Assembly: GCA_963712485.1 (NCBI GenBank) | Contig: CAVQID010000027.1 | Span: forward strand, 1-64,000 | DNA: 64,000 nt | Source: JALORV01 sp963712485 | GTDB lineage: Bacteria > Pseudomonadota > Gammaproteobacteria > Burkholderiales > Burkholderiaceae_F | Direction: 5' to 3' | Shown: positions 19,141 to 28,317 of the stretch, in pieces | Layout of the letters: every line of letters begins with the position of its first letter | Position numbering within the stretch: the stretch's first letter is position 1 | Notes under the pieces: generated by a model | Seen by the model: only the letters and a program-made list of their open reading frames with translations | Databases searched by the model: none | Told to the model about the DNA's origin: nothing | Translations under genes and position numbers: made by a program

Positions 19141-20037
19141 TTAGGCAGCTCGCCTCGCGGCTTTCCTGGCGGTCGATGTCTTGGCTTTCGTTGACTTGGA
19201 CTTGGCGGAGTTTGCAGTGCTCGCCCCACTGGCGCGGGTGCGGCCTTGGGCAAGGCTTTGCTTCAGCAGTTCGGTCAGGTCAACGACATTGGCTCCCGTG
19301 GGCCGCGCGGGGAGTTCCTCGAGCGGAGTGACCTGCTTCGTCTTGCCGGCGCGCGCGCGTTGGGCCGCCAGCTTGTGGATCGCCGCGGTGAACGTGTCGC
19401 GGTAGGCCTCGGGCTTCCACGGGCCGGTCATTTGCGCAATCAGGCGGCTCGCCATGTTGAGTTCTGCCGGCTTCAGGCCTGGGCCCGTCTTGCCGTCAGC
19501 GGGCAGCTTCAGGGCGCTTCTGGATCGGAGTTCGTTGGCCCATCGAATGGTGTTGAGCAGCAGCGCGTTCCCATCGGGAATGAGCGCTGCGAGGTGCTCC
19601 TTGTTGTGCATGACGATGCGCGCCACCCCGATCACACCTTCAGCCTCCATCGCTTCACGCAGCAGGGCGTAGACCTTCTCGCCCTTGGCAAGCGGCTCCA
19701 GGTAGTACGGCGTGTCGAGAAGCGTGAAGGGAATCTCGGTGGCCTTGACGAAGACATTAATGTCGATCGATTGGGTCGACTTGGGGTAGGCCGCCTTGAT
19801 CTCCTCGTCGCTGAGGATCACGTATTCGCCGTTGTCCTGTTTGATTCCCTTGACGATGTTGGCGCGGTCGATTTCCTTGCCGGTGCGCTTGTTGATGCGC
19901 TTGTAGCCGACCGGATCCATCGAGCGCTTGTCCAGCCAGTCGAAGTCGATATCGATCGACTCGGACGCCGGGTAGAGCGCCACCGGCACATAGACGAGGC
20001 CGAAGCTGATGGCGCCTTTCCAGATGGCACGGGGCAT
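19141..20037 (-). CDS. ku: Ku protein (second, divergent copy)
   Basis: This is a 298-residue protein. I place the start at ATG 20037, with GGGAG at the right distance; a GTG two codons earlier is the alternative. The core reads MPRAIWKGAISFGLVYVPVALYPASES, then KEIDRANIVKGIKQDNGEYVILSDEE and INVFVKATEIPFTLLDTPYYLEP. It ends with a Lys/Ala/Ser-rich tail (TRASGASTANSAKSKSTKAKTS). It is the first gene of the minus-strand repair set Ku, LigD, Ku, MerR-TPR. The two Ku proteins differ through most of their length, so this is not a recent duplication. Species with two Ku genes may use them as heterodimers or under different conditions. Confidence 0.95.
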   Translation of the reverse strand: MPRAIWKGAISFGLVYVPVALYPASESIDIDFDWLDKRSMDPVGYKRINKRTGKEIDRANIVKGIKQDNGEYVILSDEEIKAAYPKSTQSIDINVFVKATEIPFTLLDTPYYLEPLAKGEKVYALLREAMEAEGVIGVARIVMHNKEHLAALIPDGNALLLNTIRWANELRSRSALKLPADGKTGPGLKPAELNMASRLIAQMTGPWKPEAYRDTFTAAIHKLAAQRARAGKTKQVTPLEELPARPTGANVVDLTELLKQSLAQGRTRASGASTANSAKSKSTKAKTSTARKAARRAA

Positions 20038-20563
20038 ATGCACTCCCTATGAGCGAGGCGACGGTACGGAGCTTCCGGGTCAACCGATCAGCAAGGCGCT
20101 TGCCTATACGCAACCCTTGGCGGCACGAACTTTAGCCCGGCCATTGGGTCGCAGCTGGCATCGTACTTTTCGCCTCTGCGAGCGCCGAGCTCCGTAACCG
20201 GGTGGCCCGTAATGTCCGACGACGAGAAGCAAACCGCCTCGACAGACCGGTCGACCACACCGTTGACCGCGATCGGGCTCCGATCGCGCATCGCCCCGTG
20301 TCCGATAGTGAGCTGGCGCAGCGCGCCGCTGAACTGGTGGAACTGGCCCCGGACAACACCGGCTTCTGGGACGCGCATGTCCACGGGCTCTTCCTTGGTG
20401 CGCGTTGCGTCCGCTCGAGCCTGCTCCGGACAGACTAGTACGTGTGGCCCAAGACATGGGGGTTGCTGCAGTTTCTGCACGACAGGTCGACGACTTGAGT
20501 CGACTTGCGCCTGCGGACGTGGCTCTCCATGCCCCGCGCGGGATAACACGGAAAGGAGTCGCA
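20038..20563. other. intergenic region between Ku and CsbD
   Basis: This divergent promoter region is about 525 bases long. Open frames on both strands (for example plus-strand 20212-20583) carry no family motif and disagree in codon pattern with neighbours. No clear operator was seen. Confidence 0.35.
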
Positions 20564-20779
20564 ATGAATTGGGACCGGATTGAAGGCAACTGGAAAAACT
20601 TCAAAGGCAAGATGAAGGAGCAGTGGGGCAAGCTGACCGACGACGACTTCGATATCGCCGCGGGCAAGCGCGACCAGCTCTCTGGCCGGATCCAGGAGCG
20701 CTACGGCATCGCCAAGGACGACGCAGATCGGCAGATCACCGAATGGGCCGATCGGATGCGTGACGACACGCGCGTCTAA
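20564..20779 (+). CDS. CsbD family stress protein
   Basis: This is a 71-residue hydrophilic protein from ATG 20564, preceded by GGAAAGGAGTCGCA. The motif MNWDRIEGNWKNFKGKMKEQWGKLTDDDF is the classic CsbD start (shown here only to indicate type), followed by AGKRDQLSGRIQERYG. CsbD-like proteins are small, often general-stress induced, and of unknown mechanism. The gene is followed within 25 bases by a very strong GC hairpin. A second CsbD-like gene lies at 57377. Confidence 0.93.
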   Translation: MNWDRIEGNWKNFKGKMKEQWGKLTDDDFDIAAGKRDQLSGRIQERYGIAKDDADRQITEWADRMRDDTRV

Positions 20780-20803
20780 GGCAGCAACGCGAGTATTAAT
20801 ACT

Positions 20804-20835
20804 ATGCCGCGCGGGCCTTCGGGCCCGCGCGGCAT
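20804..20835 (+). terminator. strong GC hairpin after csbD
   Basis: A perfect 14-base-pair stem (ATGCCGCGCGGGCC / GGCCCGCGCGGCAT) encloses a TTCG tetraloop. It begins 24 bases after the CsbD stop and is not followed by a long T run on either strand. It probably acts as a transcription terminator or mRNA 3'-end stabiliser, and may serve both converging transcripts. Confidence 0.7.
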
Positions 20836-20975
20836 TCTCGCGTTGACGGTTCCGAGAAGCGCGCAAAGAGCTCGATGTTCTCGAGCGATCGCTTCCCGTT
20901 GACGCTAAGGGCGAATCGACGCTTCGGAGAACAGCGAGCAAGGCGTCGCTTGCGCCACCGGCGGCGGCTCCAGGG

Positions 20976-21569
20976 TCAGCGCAGCGACGCCAATTGCGCG
21001 GCCAGTGACTCGATCTCGGTGTTGCTGAGGTCGGCAAGGAGCGGATCCGGCTTTGCGACAGTTCCGTGCGACCGCGTGCCGCTCCGCATCAGCTGCAACG
21101 ACCAGGCGGTGTAACCGGCCTTTTGCCCGGCGAGCCGTGCCGCACCGGCGTTCGTTCCTTGCAACGCCGGACCGTGGCAGTCGGCACATCGCAAGCGATC
21201 GGCCAATGCGCGGCCGGCATCGCTGCCGGACGATGGCGCTGCGCGCGGGGGCAGCTGTGCCGCATAGTGTTCGGCGAGGTCATTGGCATCCTGCTCGCTC
21301 AACTCCGTGGCAAGGTTCACCATCACCGGGGCAGTGCGCTTGCGCTCGCGGAAGGCTCGCCACTGCGCAATGAAGTAGGCCTTCGGCTGCCCTTCGAGCA
21401 GCGGCACGATGGAGTGGATCGTTTCCGTGGACGAGTGGCAGGATACGCAGCGCGCCGCGGCAAGCTGTGCGCCGGCTGCCGCGTCGCCGGCCGCCGTGCC
21501 GTGCGCGACCAGCAGGCAGGCCGACAGCGCAGCGGCTGCAGCTGCGTGCCGAGCACGATCAGCGATCAC
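20976..21569 (-). CDS. diheme c-type cytochrome (cytochrome c4-like)
   Basis: This is a 197-residue exported protein with a signal peptide (residues 1-27) and two heme-c sites: C41VSCH45 and C128ADCH132. Methionines after each site (for example TAPVMVNLA and LQLMRSGTR) could be the second axial ligands. The two-domain layout and length match cytochrome c4/c553-type electron carriers of the periplasm. The start is GTG 21569, whose GTGA overlaps the stop of the large winged-helix regulator upstream, so translation is coupled. It lacks a partner oxidase or reductase in the window. Confidence 0.88.
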   Translation of the reverse strand: MIADRARHAAAAAALSACLLVAHGTAAGDAAAGAQLAAARCVSCHSSTETIHSIVPLLEGQPKAYFIAQWRAFRERKRTAPVMVNLATELSEQDANDLAEHYAAQLPPRAAPSSGSDAGRALADRLRCADCHGPALQGTNAGAARLAGQKAGYTAWSLQLMRSGTRSHGTVAKPDPLLADLSNTEIESLAAQLASLR

Positions 21570-24070
21570 GTCGCGTTCTTCCGGGTCGAATCGAACATGA
21601 GCGCGATCGCTTGTTCTTCGGTCAACTGAGCGCCTTCTGCGGCAGACTGCTGCGCGAGTGCGGTTCCCAATGCCGCTTGCACGTGCGTCATGACTCGATC
21701 GCGTGTGTCCGTAATGAAAGGCGGCACAAGGCGCCTAGTACGCTGCACCTCGACGTCGAAAAATCCGATCAGCATGGCGGCATTGGTCTCCGACCCTGGC
21801 TGCTGCGCGTGCAGTAGCGCTACGTATGGCACCAACGAAGCCACCATCTGCGTGCGTTGCAGGTACGGGATCACGGCTCTGCTGAGGGCGAGCGCTGGTT
21901 CCCGATCACCACGCAGCGCATACGCGTTGGCTAAGAATTGCTGGGCACTGCCGATACCATAGGGTGCGTTGATGCGGCGAAACGTGTCGATCGCAGCCTG
22001 AAGAACGGGTATCGCTTCGTCGACGTGACCGAGCGCGCAGCCGTACCATGCAGCGGTCGAGAGCGCCATCTGCTCGCCCATTTCAAGTCCACTCTGGCGG
22101 TAAATCGCAGCTTGGCGTTCGGCCCAAGGACGGGCGCCTGCATAGTCTCCCAGGTAAGCTAAGTGCCGTGCGTGCGCGAGCGCCAATGCCGCCCTTTGAC
22201 GAGAAGGCGCATCATCGTCGATCAGGGCGTCGGCTTCGGCCAGAGCGGCCGCACGATGCTGCGACTCGCCGCGATGAGCGCCCACCATCACCGTCCAAAT
22301 CAGACAATCAATCAATCTGAACGTGTCGCCCAACGAGCGGAACAGCTCCGTGGCACGCAAAGCGGCGACGAAGCACTCTTGCGGACCACCAAGGTAACCG
22401 AGGTGCGCGAGCGCCAGGTTGAATCGCGCCTCCACTTCAAGGTCCAGTCCCGCGGGAAGCGGCAACAGGCGCATGCCACAGTCGATGCCTTCGTTCATCA
22501 ATTCATAGTTCATCCATAGCCGCCGGCTGTTGGCAAACAGCGCGCACGCGAGACCCCGAGTGTCCACTGCGGCGGCAGCCCAATCGAGGGCGGCACGCAG
22601 GTTGTCGAGCTCGGCGCTGTGGCGCTTCTGGTCTTCGTCGCCCCACCTCCAATGCCCGGACTCGACGTGCTGCACAAACGCAAGCATCGCATCGGCATGC
22701 CTGCGCAATAGGTGCGGCGTTTCGCTTGCCGCAGCGAGCTGCTCGAGTGCGAACGCGCGCGTTGTCTCCAACAGCCGGTACCGCGGTGCTTCGCCGCCGT
22801 CGGCAACCACCAACGACTTGTCGACGAGATGACCGAGGAGATCCAGCACAGTCCACCGGTCAAGGCGTTCGTCGGCTGCAACCGCCTGCGCCAACTCAAG
22901 GGAGAAGCCGCCGACAAACACGCCGACCCGGCGGAACACTGCTCGCTCTTCAGCGGACAGCAATTGATGGCTCCACTCGAGGGTCGCTCGCAGCGTTTGA
23001 TGGCGGCGCAGCACCGAACGCGTACCCCCGGTCAAGACGTTGAAGCGCTCGTCGAGTCGCGCCCGCAGACCATCAATGCCGAGCAATCGGACGCGCGCCG
23101 CCGCCAATTCAATCGCGAGTGGCATACCGTCAAGCCGACGACAAATGTCTGCAATCGTCACGAGTTGCGCGCTCGTCGGCTGCAGCCGCGGATCGGCTGC
23201 TCGAGCGCGCGCGACGAACAGCGCGACGGCGGCCGGTGTTTCGGTGGCGCTGTCGCTTGCCAAGCCGCTCAACCGATAGACATGCTCCGCAGGCAGGCGC
23301 AATGGCTCCTGGCTGGTTACCATTACGCGCAGGTCTGGTACGTCGGCGAGCAGAGCACGCACACTGTCAGCGGCAGCATCCAGTACGTGCTCGCAGTTAT
23401 CCAGGACCAAAAGCGAGCGTCCGTGGCGCAGCAATGCACAGACGGTTTGCAGGACAGGCCGATCATCGCCGCCGCTAACGCCGAGCACTTGACCGATTGC
23501 CGCCGGAACTGCTGCGCTGTCGCTTAACTGCGAGAGCTCGACCCACCACATGCTGCCGCCAAAGTGCTCACGCGCGGCAACGGCAAGTGCCTGTGCCAGT
23601 CGCGTCTTGCCGATACCTCCGGCGCCGACGATTGACACCAGCGCGTGTTGCCGTAGCAAATCACTGACCGCTAGCAGGTCCTCGGCACGACCGTACAGCG
23701 GCTCAGGAAGCGTCGCTGTTTTCGATGCCACCGATGGAACTGGTGCGGCGGCGTCGTTAAACGACGAAGTAACGCTTGCGGTAAAACGATAGCCGCGCCC
23801 CGGAATCGTCGCAATCGTCTGCGGCCCCAGCAGCTTGCGCAGCGCCGAGATGTGCACCTGCAGGTTGTTTTCTTCGACGACGACGTCCGGCCAGACCAGC
23901 TCGAATAGCTCGTTCTTGCCGACCGCACGGTCGCGCCGCTCTACCAGAGCTACCAGTACGTCGAACGCGCGCGCACCAAGCCGGGCGGGCACTTCCTCGA
24001 TTAGCAAGCGGCGCTGAGCTAAATCCAAGCGCGCTGCGCCAAAACGAATTTCTGGAGTGGCGGTTTCCAT
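21566..24070 (-). CDS. winged-helix / NB-ARC-type ATPase / TPR transcription regulator
   Basis: The protein is about 834 residues from ATG 24070; a GTG at 24124 is an alternative. The N-terminus is an OmpR/PhoB-type winged helix (RLGARAFDVLVALVERRDRAV, VWPDVVVEENNLQVHISALRK, IPGRGYRF). It is followed by an AAA/NB-ARC ATPase with Walker A GAGGIGKT and sensor-like LLVLDNCEHVLDAAAD, and the family arginine region LPLAIELAAARVRLL. The C-terminal half is helical TPR-like. This is the layout of SARP-like or CadC-type signalling ATPases. It is coupled through a GTGA overlap to the diheme cytochrome, which may be its target or sensor partner. The signal is unknown. Confidence 0.9.
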   Translation of the reverse strand: METATPEIRFGAARLDLAQRRLLIEEVPARLGARAFDVLVALVERRDRAVGKNELFELVWPDVVVEENNLQVHISALRKLLGPQTIATIPGRGYRFTASVTSSFNDAAAPVPSVASKTATLPEPLYGRAEDLLAVSDLLRQHALVSIVGAGGIGKTRLAQALAVAAREHFGGSMWWVELSQLSDSAAVPAAIGQVLGVSGGDDRPVLQTVCALLRHGRSLLVLDNCEHVLDAAADSVRALLADVPDLRVMVTSQEPLRLPAEHVYRLSGLASDSATETPAAVALFVARARAADPRLQPTSAQLVTIADICRRLDGMPLAIELAAARVRLLGIDGLRARLDERFNVLTGGTRSVLRRHQTLRATLEWSHQLLSAEERAVFRRVGVFVGGFSLELAQAVAADERLDRWTVLDLLGHLVDKSLVVADGGEAPRYRLLETTRAFALEQLAAASETPHLLRRHADAMLAFVQHVESGHWRWGDEDQKRHSAELDNLRAALDWAAAAVDTRGLACALFANSRRLWMNYELMNEGIDCGMRLLPLPAGLDLEVEARFNLALAHLGYLGGPQECFVAALRATELFRSLGDTFRLIDCLIWTVMVGAHRGESQHRAAALAEADALIDDDAPSRQRAALALAHARHLAYLGDYAGARPWAERQAAIYRQSGLEMGEQMALSTAAWYGCALGHVDEAIPVLQAAIDTFRRINAPYGIGSAQQFLANAYALRGDREPALALSRAVIPYLQRTQMVASLVPYVALLHAQQPGSETNAAMLIGFFDVEVQRTRRLVPPFITDTRDRVMTHVQAALGTALAQQSAAEGAQLTEEQAIALMFDSTRKNAT

Positions 24071-24232
24071 CGACGGCTTCCGGCCCGAGTGCTCAAGCTT
24101 AATCGCCTGCACCGCCCTCGACACGCTGCAATTAAGAACGATTAAGGCCGGTCAGGGCGCGGCTTAAAGACCTGAATGCGGTTCAGGCCCGACGATTCGT
24201 CCATCGTCAACTCATGACCCCAGGAGACACCA

Positions 24233-24352
24233 ATGAACCGCAAATCCGTAACCGAACGCATCGCCCTGATCACGCTTGCCGCGCTTGCTTCGACCAGCAC
24301 GTTCGCCCTGATGGTGCTCGGACCCATGGCCAGCAGCGGCGGACTCGCCTGA
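24233..24352 (+). CDS. small membrane or exported peptide (39 aa)
   Basis: ATG 24233 has a good ribosome site (CAGGAGACACCA). The product starts MNRKSVTERIALITLAALASTS and is largely hydrophobic, so it would be a single-pass membrane or secreted peptide. It stands divergent from the regulator gene and 91 bases before another small exported protein, so it may be a short ORF of the same transcript. No family is recognised. Confidence 0.5.
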   Translation: MNRKSVTERIALITLAALASTSTFALMVLGPMASSGGLA

Positions 24353-24443
24353 ATCAATTGTCTGCTGTCGGCGCAAGAGCGCAGCCCATCTACAGACTGG
24401 TCACGCCGAACCACGTCCAAATGTTCGAAGCATAGGAGTGCAA

Positions 24444-24758
24444 ATGAAAAAATTACTTGGTTTGTCCCCCATCGCTGTCTGCGGCGCGCTCCTGTGGGCC
24501 TTCGTCGCTTTCCCTGCCCGTGCCGAATTCAAATGCGATGGGCGTCAACTGTCGCGGGTGGACGCCACCGCCTGCGCCCATGCAACGAAAGGTCCGGACT
24601 CACTGCGGCGCTTCGTCACACGCACGCAGAAGATCTATGGACTGCAGATGCGCGACTACGTGCGCTTCGTCGGCGATGAGCCGAAGGTGCCGCCCGCGCA
24701 GGCCGCGCAAGAAACGACGCGGGAATCAGTCGCTGGCGTCGCACGTCCATCGCGCTGA
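24444..24758 (+). CDS. small exported protein, unknown function
   Basis: This is a 104-residue protein starting at ATG 24444 after AGGAGTGCAA. It has a signal peptide (KKLLGLSPIAVCGALLWAF, cleavage near ARA-EF). The mature part has two cysteines (FKCDG and TACAHATKG) that could form a disulfide. I do not recognise the family. It is followed by a cupin gene in the same direction. Confidence 0.65.
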   Translation: MKKLLGLSPIAVCGALLWAFVAFPARAEFKCDGRQLSRVDATACAHATKGPDSLRRFVTRTQKIYGLQMRDYVRFVGDEPKVPPAQAAQETTRESVAGVARPSR

Positions 24759-24889
24759 GCATACGGCGCATTGGAACGCTGCGCGGTCCTGGGCGGCAAG
24801 ATCGCCGTGCCATCCGGATGTCCAAGTGCTTCATCTGGGGCACAGACGATCAGGCGGCGGGTAGCAATCAACTCAAAAAGGAACACACG

Positions 24890-25486
24890 ATGAAGACGAT
24901 GTGGGCCGGCGCTGCGCTGACACTGATTTTCGGTTCGGCCAATTTCCCGACTGACGCCGACGCCCAGCAGTTCTCGGTGAAGCCGCTCGCCGAAAAGAAG
25001 CTCTCGCACCTGCCGGCGGGGCCGCTCTATTGGCGCGTTGAAGCCGTCCCGAGCGTGGAGCAGGCGAAAGCCGCCGAAAGCCCGACGGCGTTCGTGGTCG
25101 AAGTCGCTGGAAAGGTCTGGCTGCTGACGCTCGCTGCGCCCGGCGGATCCACCGCCGGTGCGGCCAAGGTCGCCGAGATCGGCCCGGTTCCACCGCTCGA
25201 TGCGCCCGAGTACCTGCTGCGCGTCAACCTCGGCAGCGGTCCGCCGGGCGCGAAGACGCCGGTGCACACGCATCCGGGCTCGGAAAGCTTTTACGTGGTG
25301 ACCGGCCGGCTCGGCCAGAAGACGCCGAAAGGTGAGCGTCAGGTGGACGCTGGCGATACGCTGAGCGGCAAGGGCGCTGACATCCCGATGGAAGTATCCA
25401 GCGTCGGCACGGCCGACCTTCAGGCGCTGGTGATGTTCGTCGTCGACGCAACCCGGCCGTTCTCATCACACGCAACGATCAAGTAG
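24890..25486 (+). CDS. exported cupin-domain protein
   Basis: This is a 198-residue protein from ATG 24890 (AAAAAGGAACACACG upstream), with a signal peptide ending near ADAQQ. The cupin core is visible as TPVHTHPGSESFYVVTGRLG (residues about 123-142), matching cupin motif 1 with two histidines and a glutamate for metal binding, followed by a weaker motif 2 (VDAGDTLSGKGADIPMEV). Cupins of this type may bind metals or small ligands in the periplasm. Substrate is unknown. Confidence 0.82.
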   Translation: MKTMWAGAALTLIFGSANFPTDADAQQFSVKPLAEKKLSHLPAGPLYWRVEAVPSVEQAKAAESPTAFVVEVAGKVWLLTLAAPGGSTAGAAKVAEIGPVPPLDAPEYLLRVNLGSGPPGAKTPVHTHPGSESFYVVTGRLGQKTPKGERQVDAGDTLSGKGADIPMEVSSVGTADLQALVMFVVDATRPFSSHATIK

Positions 25487-25663
25487 CGCGACGCGGCGGT
25501 CGCGAGCTACTGGCCGAAGGCAGTATCCAGCCGTACTGACCCGCCGACAGCGGCAATCCCAGTGAATTTTCGTAGTTGGGCTGCTGCAATGCTCCGTCGC
25601 GCGTCGGTTGCGATGCGGATGCAATGCGATCACCGTTTGGACAACAAGAAAAAGGAGATCGCC

Positions 25664-25744
25664 ATGTTCCGTAAACTCACCACTCCCGCTGCCGCATTCC
25701 TAGCGGCTTTTCTTGTATCCCGAAGGAGGTCGTCGCGGCCGTAG
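25664..25744 (+). CDS. tiny ORF with strong ribosome site, possibly truncated exported protein
   Basis: ATG 25664 follows AAAAAGGAGATCGCC, a very good ribosome site. It encodes MFRKLTTPAAAFLAAFLV and then an arginine/serine tail to a stop at 25744. The first part looks like a signal peptide, while the rest does not continue as one, suggesting a truncated gene at the edge of a decayed region. Weakly supported. Confidence 0.3.
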   Translation: MFRKLTTPAAAFLAAFLVSRRRSSRP

Positions 25745-25762
25745 GTTCTAGCCGTAACTTGC

Positions 25763-26046
25763 TTAAAACCAAGATCCGAACGACGCCGCGAGCAGCGCCC
25801 GCACCCAGTGGCTCTCGAAACTCTTCACATGAACCGTGCGATATCGGCCGTTCTGGGCCAGGCCGCGCGCATCGGTTGCGGTCGGTCTTGGCGCGCATGC
25901 GGCCAGCGTGGCGGCGGTCTCGCGCGCCTCCAGGCAGATCACCTCAAAGCCTGCCTTCTGCAAGCGAATAAGGGCATGTAGCTCCGCTTCCGGGTGCGTC
26001 TGCGTCAGTGGCTTGCTCTGATTGGCCACGTAGTGCCGTTCTCCAT
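25763..26046 (-). pseudogene. IS110-family transposase fragment
   Basis: The minus-strand frame contains AGFEVICLEARETAA, ATDARGLAQ and VHVKSFESHWVRALL. These match the N-terminal DEDD domain of IS110 transposases (VxCLEAR, KNDARGLAQ, VHVKS). The acidic KND site is degraded to TATD, and both ends of the gene are missing. It is a remnant and does not appear able to move. It is distinct from the truncated IS110 at 27436, which reads in the opposite direction. Confidence 0.7.
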
Positions 26047-26210
26047 TTACGCCGAGCAAGGAGTCAGGAAGCGAACCATATGTTCTTCGTCGAGAACACG
26101 ACCATCAACCTGCATGGCACGCGGTTCGATCCCATATGGAACAAAGCCCGCCGAAACGTAGAGCGATCGGGCCGCCTCTCCGTCGACAGCAGCGAACGTC
26201 AGCTTTGAGG
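26047..26210 (-). pseudogene. GNAT acetyltransferase C-terminal remnant
   Basis: Translating the minus strand from about 26210 to the TAA at 26047 gives EAARSLYVSAGFVPYGIEP, then MQVDGRVLDEEHMVRFL. The N-x-x-A-x-x-L-Y-x-x-x-G-F pattern and the following PYGIEPRAM are the usual end of GNAT N-acetyltransferases (acetyl-CoA site, last strand). The N-terminal two thirds are gone. A stop lies just upstream in frame. Confidence 0.65.
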
Positions 26211-26537
26211 CAGTTTAGAGGGTCGCGGGGGATGTCAGTTAGTGGCCGGATGCGGCGGTCCCAGTAGTCCGCAATCGGGCGGGGGAGTGGACCTCAGCGG
26301 GATAATGTCAACAAGCGGGAGGAGGGCGCTTCAAGTCCGCTGTACCTCGATAGCAGTCAGTTGACTAGCTCGGTACGACTTCGCCTGCCGGCCACAACCG
26401 GACGAATTCACCCGTTGGCCGATTCGCCCGAAAGCCGCCCTTCGCAACAGACCTGACTGAGATACCTTGAGCGCTCCGATCCAAGGGCGACGTATACCCG
26501 GCCTTGCAACTCCACGCCGAGATGAGATCGACTACAT
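26211..26537. other. non-coding stretch in decayed region
   Basis: No open frame with a ribosome site or family motif was found on either strand. Confidence 0.35.
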
Positions 26538-27230
26538 CTACGGAAAATTTCCGTGTCGCACTGTCCTTGCATAGGCTTGATCGAGCAGTCGGAGGTATTT
26601 AGCCAGGAAAGCTGCTCCTATTCGCCCTCTTGTTCTGACGTAGTCTTGGAAGTCTTCTCTTAAAGCGTTGTTGACTGTACGCATGTTTGTGCCGCCGGCC
26701 TGAGCGCCCTTTATGGCAACGTCGCAAACCTTCCAGATCAGATCGTCTGAGGCACGGTCTCCATAGAGCCATCTCGCCGTCGGCATGACAACACCATAGA
26801 TGCGGTTCCTCTTGTCGAGGTGTTCTTGGGCGGGTAGACCAAGCAGTTCTCGAGACGTGGCGAGCGCGGCTAGCGCGCAATGGGTCACGGCAACCAGATC
26901 TTGCCGGGAGTGAAACTTTCTCCCAGATTTCACACACGTTTCCACGGAGCTGACCGCGTAGGCAGCCGCGGCGACGAGCAACATACTCTCAGGTTCCGCG
27001 CGCAACCCCGCTGCATCCGCTTTTCCGAGCTTCTTCGAAACAATTGCGAATAGGTCTGCTTCGAAGACGTCCTTCGTGAAGCGCAGCTCCTGCGTCCTTT
27101 CTCGCCTGTCAAATATCCGCAACACCTCGGATTCTCCGTCGATGGATGGCCACGATTTACTTGGCGTTGTCGGTTGGCGAGCCCTTGGTTTGCGTCCCTT
27201 GCTGGGATGATTGCGTTCACGCTTCTCCAC
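26538..27230 (-). CDS. hypothetical protein, unrecognised family
   Basis: This is a 230-residue open frame that would start at GTG 27230. The N-terminal 30 residues are basic and low-complexity (KRERNHPSKGRKPRARQPTTP). The rest is mixed helical, with LLVAAAAYAVSSVETCVKSG, YGVVMPTARWLYGDRASDDLIWK and a C-terminal KYLRLLDQAYARTVRHGNFP. I recognise no family, catalytic motif or membrane span. Its lower GC than the surroundings and its position between IS110 pieces suggest it arrived by transfer. Confidence 0.55.
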   Translation of the reverse strand: MEKRERNHPSKGRKPRARQPTTPSKSWPSIDGESEVLRIFDRRERTQELRFTKDVFEADLFAIVSKKLGKADAAGLRAEPESMLLVAAAAYAVSSVETCVKSGRKFHSRQDLVAVTHCALAALATSRELLGLPAQEHLDKRNRIYGVVMPTARWLYGDRASDDLIWKVCDVAIKGAQAGGTNMRTVNNALREDFQDYVRTRGRIGAAFLAKYLRLLDQAYARTVRHGNFP

Positions 27231-27435
27231 CGGCGTAGTGGAAGCTCAACTATCTCGGAAGGTTCAAGACGGATTGGCGAGAAAAGCAGCTTGTTTGGAG
27301 AGGATTTCCGCATGAAGTCGGCTGAATTCGTCCTACGCCGGCCAATTGCAATGGTATGGACGCCCCCACTCACGACGGCATCGATGTGCCAGAGTGGAAG
27401 TATCAGCAACCACTGAACTGAGGGGAGCGTCCACC

Positions 27436-28190
27436 ATGAAGATTACGACGATCGGCGTTGATCTGGCGAAGAACGTGTTTCAGCTGCACGGTGTCGACGC
27501 GCACGGCAATACCGTGCTGCGCAAGCAGCTGCGGCGCGAGCAGATGACGCTGTTCTTTGCCAACTTGCCGCCGTGCCTGATCGGCATGGAAGCGTGTGGC
27601 AGCGCGCATCATTGGGCGCGCACCCTGCAGGGTCAGGGTCACACCGTGCGGTTGATGGCCTCGCAGTTCGTCAAGCCGTACGTCAAGACCAACAAGAACG
27701 ATGCGGCTGATGCCGAAGCCATCTGCGAAGCGGTGGCGCGGCCCAATATGCGCTTCGTGCCGATCAAGAGCGTCGAGCAGCAAAGCGTGCTGGCAGTGCA
27801 CCGGGTGCGGCAGGGATTGGTGCGAGCCCGAACCGGGCAGGCCAATCAGATTCGCGGGCTGCTGGCTGAATTCGGCTTCGTGGTACCGACCGGACTGTTT
27901 CATGTCCGGCAGCGAGTGCCGCTGCTGCTTGAGCGTTTTGCAGATAGCTTACCGCTGGCGTTTCGGCAGCTGATCGAGCGGCTGCTCAGTCATCTGCGCG
28001 ATCTGCATCAGCAGGTCAACGAGCTCGAAGCGCAGATCAAGGCCTGGCATCACAGCAGTGAGCTCAGCCGCCGGCTCGAGAAGATTCCCGGCATTGGCCC
28101 GCTGACGGCGAGCGCTCTGGTGGCTTCAATCGCCGATGCGCGCAGCTTTGCCAACGGCCGCCAGTTATCCGCATGGCATTCGACGTGCTT
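27436..28190 (+). pseudogene. IS110-family transposase, 3' end lost
   Basis: ATG 27436 begins MKITTIGVDLAKNVFQLHGVD, and the DEDD acidic sites are visible (GVDLAKNVFQ, GMEACGSAHHWAR, KTNKNDAADAEAICEAV). The start of the second domain is present (LEKIPGIGPLTASALVASI..FANGRQLSAW), but after SAW the family sequence stops and an unrelated tail (HSTCLSPDGP) runs to the stop at 28209. The catalytic-serine C-terminal region, about 90-100 residues, is missing. Sequence quality to that point is intact, so truncation was recent. No terminal repeats can be defined. Confidence 0.9.
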
Positions 28191-28317
28191 ATCGCCGGAC
28201 GGGCCGTAGGCGGCCAAAACCGTACCCAGAGAAAGTGCTGCAGACCTCCCCGTTTGCGGACCTCCGGGTCGAGGAAGACAATCCTGTGTGTGGAGTCGTT
28301 TCCACTCCCCGACCCTC

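Noticed and set aside
20202..20438. Short frame upstream of csbD
   Set aside because: No ribosome site and no family resemblance; treated as non-coding.
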